Shown: in pieces, positions 6,671 to 9,271 of the stretch | How the letters are laid out: every line of letters begins with the position of its first letter | Position numbering within the stretch: the first letter of the stretch is position 1 | Assembly: GCA_964537965.1 (NCBI GenBank) | Contig: CAZIDB010000190.1 | Coordinates: 1-9,271 of the forward strand | From: SURF-24 sp964537965 | GTDB lineage: Bacteria > Bacteroidota > Ignavibacteria > Ignavibacteriales > SURF-24 | DNA length: 9,271 nucleotides | Direction of reading: 5' to 3' | Made by a program: the position numbers and the translations under genes | Notes under the pieces: model-generated | Told to the model about the DNA's origin: nothing | What the model saw: the letters and a program-made list of their open reading frames with translations, nothing else | The model's database searches: none

Positions 6671-8406
6671 CGTTTTGCAGCACTGTTTAACTGGTACTGA
6701 AGCTGGCGCGCTCCCGGGAAATCCGGTTCGGAAGCAATACACCTGTTAATATACTCAAGCGCTTTATTATAATTTTTCTTAATTGAATAGGCACCGGCAA
6801 TATTATACAGAACCTGTGCATCTGTACTGTTTGATAAAAAACTTTCTTCAAGATAGCTGATCGCAGCATCAACTTCATTTTTTGAAAGCAGAATTATTCC
6901 CAGCCATTTGGAATTGAATGATGTAGGTTTTACCTTGTGATAAATTTTTAGCAGATCTAACGCAACATCATATTGCTTTGCGTATAATAATTGGTTTATT
7001 GGATTTTCATAATACTCATTTATTACAGGGTACTGATCGATTAATGTTCTGTATTCTTCTGCAAACTTTGGATAATCCTTTCGGTTAAAATAAATATCCG
7101 CCGCATCTCTATGGGCCTTTTCCCAGGGAATTTTATTATCTACAACTTTTATTGCTATAGTATCGATAAAATTACTTAGCTTGATGAGGTCATTTACTCT
7201 TACTGATTTTTCTTTATCAACAAAAGGCCAGTCATTTTTTAAATACTGAATTCTGAATTTTGCAATTGTAGAATCAAGTTGTGTAAAGTGATAACTCTTT
7301 ATTGCAATGCTGTCCTGCTGGTTAAATGTAAATTTACTTATGCTGCTCCTGGGAAGAACATTTGTTTCGTTTATCTTTTCGAAAAATACTTTACCAATCT
7401 TTTGGTATCCATTTAAAGTGGGATGGAGATGATCAGTCATTAAATTATTGCCAACAATACCGTTGGGACTAACTGAATCAAAAAAATTATCTATATCAGC
7501 TATTGGATAATTAAATTGTTTTGCTAACTGTTTAATTGTTTCATTTATTTTTTCCGGTGCACGGAATCTCAGAGCGTCCAGGTCTTTTGCCTGCCGGAAC
7601 AACTTATTGGCGTAGCTGTAATTTTTCTTCTGCAACTCAGTTATTGCTTCATTGTAAATATCAGCTGCGGATTTACTGTTGTTCTCTTTAATTGAAATGA
7701 ACGGCGGCTGATCTTTCAGGTTGTAAGTCAACGTTCCNNNNNNNNNNNNNNNNNNNNNNNNNNNNNNNNNNNNNNNNNNNNNNNNNNNNNNNNNNNNNNN
7801 NNNNNNNNNNNNNNNNNNNNNNNNNNNNNNNNNNNNNCCAACACCAAGCGCACCATAATATTCATTGTGCCCTGTATAGATTAAAACCAGGTCGGGCTCT
7901 TTTTCAATTATACCCGGAAGCATATCCATTAATGCGTAAGAGTTAATTGCAGTCATACCAAGGTTTATTATTTCGATGTTTGTCTCAGGATATATGAGTT
8001 CTAATCTTTTCTTCAGGTAAACTCCGAATGAACCGTTCGGCATAAACGGATAACCGGCAGCGCTACTTTCACCTAAAATAAAAACGCGGAATGTGTTTCG
8101 CTTTTTAACCTTGTCAAAAACATTTTGATTTGAATAAGGAATTCCTTCGGTGGTAAAAAAATACCGGTATGCTAAATCTGGATTAAGAATTATTTTATTA
8201 TCGGTAACTTCAATCCATTGCTCATAAGATTTTCCATAATCAAAGAAACGGAGAGAAACCTCCAACAAGATTAAAAACAAAATCGGTATTACAATCAAAA
8301 TTATGTAAAACCATTTACGGGGTTTTCTATTATTAGTATCGATAACAGTTTTTGTTTTATCATCAATACTTTTAGTCGGAGTTTTTTTTAAGCTTTTTTT
8401 ACTCAC
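6667..8406 (-). CDS. Membrane-anchored SGNH/GDSL hydrolase with C-terminal TPR region (interrupted by assembly gap)
   Basis: SGNH hydrolases cleave or transfer ester groups on lipids, glycans and related substrates. The order is a basic cytoplasmic N-terminus (1-31), one transmembrane helix (about 32-49), an SGNH domain, then helical repeats. Catalytic blocks are visible: LGESSAAGYP (nucleophile Ser114), NLGMTAINS (Gly150), YTGHNEYYGALG (Asn181) and TDHLHPTLNGYQKIG (Asp325, His328). An inserted helical hairpin with KDLDALRFRAP (274-284) lies before the last block. Residues about 440-579 hold TPR-like pairs, such as AQVLYNIAGAYSIKKNYNKALEYI. The N run removes sequence between blocks III and V. 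The frame agrees on both sides, but the 579-residue length is only nominal. The start is GTG at 8406 with no SD. The catalytic domain probably faces the periplasm. The substrate is unknown. Confidence 0.85.
   Translation of the reverse strand: MSKKSLKKTPTKSIDDKTKTVIDTNNRKPRKWFYIILIVIPILFLILLEVSLRFFDYGKSYEQWIEVTDNKIILNPDLAYRYFFTTEGIPYSNQNVFDKVKKRNTFRVFILGESSAAGYPFMPNGSFGVYLKKRLELIYPETNIEIINLGMTAINSYALMDMLPGIIEKEPDLVLIYTGHNEYYGALGVXXXXXXXXXXXXXXXXXXXXXXXXXXXXXXXXXXGTLTYNLKDQPPFISIKENNSKSAADIYNEAITELQKKNYSYANKLFRQAKDLDALRFRAPEKINETIKQLAKQFNYPIADIDNFFDSVSPNGIVGNNLMTDHLHPTLNGYQKIGKVFFEKINETNVLPRSSISKFTFNQQDSIAIKSYHFTQLDSTIAKFRIQYLKNDWPFVDKEKSVRVNDLIKLSNFIDTIAIKVVDNKIPWEKAHRDAADIYFNRKDYPKFAEEYRTLIDQYPVINEYYENPINQLLYAKQYDVALDLLKIYHKVKPTSFNSKWLGIILLSKNEVDAAISYLEESFLSNSTDAQVLYNIAGAYSIKKNYNKALEYINRCIASEPDFPGARQLQYQLNSAAKR
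7738..7837. other. Assembly gap (100 N)
   Basis: Exactly 100 unknown bases lie inside the SGNH hydrolase gene. A round 100 is a common placeholder for a gap of unknown size, so protein length and downstream distances are approximate. On the - strand the codon entering the gap is GGN, which is Gly whatever the third base is. The frame resumes with GTLTYNLKDQPPF, as expected within one SGNH protein. Confidence 0.98.
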
Positions 8407-8420
8407 GGTATTATATTCTT

Positions 8421-8430
8421 TAATCGATTA
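8421..8430. repeat. 10-bp perfect palindrome upstream of the SGNH gene
   Basis: TAATCGATTA is fully self-complementary and lies 14-24 bp upstream of the SGNH GTG start, overlapping the first copy of the 15-bp direct repeat. It could be an operator half-site or dyad. No regulator is encoded in the window, and its AT-rich composition lowers its weight. Confidence 0.4.
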
Positions 8431-8441
8431 GTAATTTTACC
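8427..8441. repeat. 15-bp direct repeat, copy 1
   Basis: ATTAGTAATTTTACC is identical to the copy at 8542-8556. The copies start 115 bp apart and flank the middle of the divergent intergenic region. Copy 1 is proximal to the SGNH gene. Confidence 0.75.
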
Positions 8442-8541
8442 TTAGTCATTTCAGTTTAATTTTCACGAAAATTATCAAAGGCATTTGCAGGCAAAAATTA
8501 CACTAAAAATCTGAAATTATCTATTTTACTTTACAGGGACA

Positions 8542-8556
8542 ATTAGTAATTTTACC
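8542..8556. repeat. 15-bp direct repeat, copy 2
   Basis: This is the second ATTAGTAATTTTACC. It lies about 30 bp upstream of the candidate -7 element of the TonB-receptor gene, a fitting place for an activator or repressor site. A looser, reverse-oriented resemblance (GCAAAAATTACACTAA, 8490-8505) lies between the two copies. Confidence 0.75.
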
Positions 8557-8587
8557 CTAAAAAAAGCTATAACCTAAGCCATTCATT

Positions 8588-8595
8588 TAGCTTTG
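8588..8595 (+). promoter_or_regulatory. Candidate -7 promoter element for the TonB-dependent receptor gene
   Basis: TAGCTTTG matches the Bacteroidetes -7 consensus TAnnTTTG exactly. It would place the transcript start near 8602, about 20 nt before the ATG and just ahead of the SD. No TTTG -33 element is visible at the usual distance, so an activator might be needed or the match may be fortuitous. Confidence 0.35.
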
Positions 8596-8610
8596 TATTA
8601 ATTTCTATTG

Positions 8611-8619
8611 AAAGGAGGT
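8611..8619 (+). promoter_or_regulatory. Strong ribosome binding site for the TonB-dependent receptor gene
   Basis: AAAGGAGGT is a full-length complement to the 16S 3' end and ends 3 nt before the ATG at 8623. It fixes that start and contrasts with the SD-less starts of the carbamoyltransferase cassette and the SGNH gene. Confidence 0.85.
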
Positions 8620-8622
8620 AGT

Positions 8623-9271
8623 ATGAAATATCCTCTACGATATTTTATAATGTTTGTTTTTGCTTTCCTCTGTTCTAATGATTCTTTCGCTTTTATGCTT
8701 GGTACTACGGGTAAAATTGCAGGAAGAATTACCGACATGGCAACAGGAGAAGGACTTCCGTTTGTTAACGTAGTTATCGAAGGGACTTCCCTTGGTGCTG
8801 CGTCTGATGTTGATGGCTACTATTCTGTTATCAATATCCCACCCGGAGTTTACTCAGTTAAAGCTACCGCAATTGGTTACAACGTTGTAACTACACAAAA
8901 CGTTAAAGTTTCTATAGACCTAACAACTACATTAAACGTCGAGATGTCTGAGACGAGCATCGAAGTACAAACAAACGTTGTAATAGTTGCACAGCGTCCT
9001 TTGGTCCAAAAGGATTTAACTGCTTCTACATCAATTGTAGGCGACGAACTTATTAAAGAACTTCCGGTTACGGAAGTTAGCGACGTGCTGCAGTTACAGG
9101 CGGGCATTGTTAACAGCGGCGGTGGCTTGCATTTAAGAGGCGGTCGTAGCGGACAAATTGCCTTCCAGATTGACGGTGTTACCGTAACAGATGCTTATGA
9201 CGGAAGCAATGTTATTGATGTATCTACAAACTCCATCCAGGAACTACAGGTTGTGAGCGGCGCTTTCAATG
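8623..9271 (+). CDS. TonB-dependent outer-membrane receptor, N-terminal part (3' end outside window)
   Basis: These receptors import large or scarce nutrients across the outer membrane using TonB-transmitted energy. The visible 216 residues start with a signal peptide: MKYPLRYF, a hydrophobic stretch and SFA, with likely cleavage after Ala23. A carboxypeptidase-regulatory-like beta-sandwich follows at about 30-110, with GKIAGRITDMATGEGLPFVN, DVDGYYSVINIPPGVYSV and KATAIGY. Then comes the start of the plug domain, with STSIVGDELIKELPV, DVLQLQAGIV, LHLRGGRSGQIAFQIDGV and SIQELQVVSGAFN. This layout is typical of SusC-like and other receptors of Bacteroidetes and relatives. The beta-barrel lies beyond the window, so substrate class and completeness are unknown. 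It is divergent from the SGNH gene across 216 bp. Confidence 0.92.
   Translation, partial: MKYPLRYFIMFVFAFLCSNDSFAFMLGTTGKIAGRITDMATGEGLPFVNVVIEGTSLGAASDVDGYYSVINIPPGVYSVKATAIGYNVVTTQNVKVSIDLTTTLNVEMSETSIEVQTNVVIVAQRPLVQKDLTASTSIVGDELIKELPVTEVSDVLQLQAGIVNSGGGLHLRGGRSGQIAFQIDGVTVTDAYDGSNVIDVSTNSIQELQVVSGAFN

Noticed and set aside
6714..6726. Small inverted repeat CCGG-GAAAT-CCGG near the convergent junction as a terminator
   Set aside because: It has only a 4-bp stem, no T-tract on either side, and lies inside the SGNH coding sequence.
8410..8415. TATAAT on the - strand as the promoter of the SGNH gene
   Set aside because: It ends only 3 nt before the GTG, so transcription would start inside the start codon region. 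No -35 partner is evident.
8877..9107. Open frame on the - strand within the TonB-receptor gene
   Set aside because: It is antisense to a clear plug and regulatory-domain coding sequence and has no recognisable motif, so it is a coding shadow.

Overview
The window is AT-rich bacterial chromosomal DNA. It most resembles the Bacteroidetes/Chlorobi/Ignavibacteria (FCB) group. That placement is inferred from three things: the pth-hppA-rpsF-ssb-rpsR-rplI gene order, a TonB-dependent receptor with an N-terminal carboxypeptidase-regulatory-like domain, and possible TAnnTTTG-type promoter elements. A run of exactly 100 N (7738-7837) shows that this is a scaffolded draft or metagenome assembly. I see no tRNA, rRNA, CRISPR array or mobile element.

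Region 1 (1-4181, all + strand) is a housekeeping translation cluster. It holds the 3' end of peptidyl-tRNA hydrolase (pth), a complete membrane proton-pumping pyrophosphatase (hppA, K+-independent type by its Lys483/Thr486 signature), then rpsF (S6), ssb, rpsR (S18) and rplI (L9). A strong intrinsic terminator at 4150-4181 closes it. The roughly 130-nt hppA-rpsF gap carries a CCG bulge above a small hairpin, just upstream of the rpsF Shine-Dalgarno. This matches the description of the S6:S18-binding autoregulatory leader. A TATAAT hexamer at the hppA stop codon could start a separate rpsF transcript.

Region 2 (4182-6670, + strand) is a three-gene cassette: a NodU/CmcH/TobZ-family carbamoyltransferase, a SxtJ-family membrane protein, and a 52-residue membrane protein of the DUF5989/SxtK type. 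The two small membrane proteins recur next to O-carbamoyltransferase genes, including in the saxitoxin cluster, but have no established function. The set looks like a membrane-associated carbamoylation module with an unknown acceptor, and it is the least understood system here.

Region 3 (6667-8406, - strand) is a membrane-anchored SGNH/GDSL hydrolase with a C-terminal TPR region, interrupted by the assembly gap. It runs tail-to-tail into the small DUF5989 gene, and the two stop codons share one TTAA. An esterase-like enzyme next to an acyl-type transferase suggests, but does not prove, that both act on the same surface or secreted molecule.

Region 4 (8407-9271) is a 216-bp divergent intergenic region with a perfect 15-bp direct repeat and a 10-bp palindrome. 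It is followed by the 5' part of a TonB-dependent outer-membrane receptor (signal peptide, regulatory-like domain, plug) that runs off the window.
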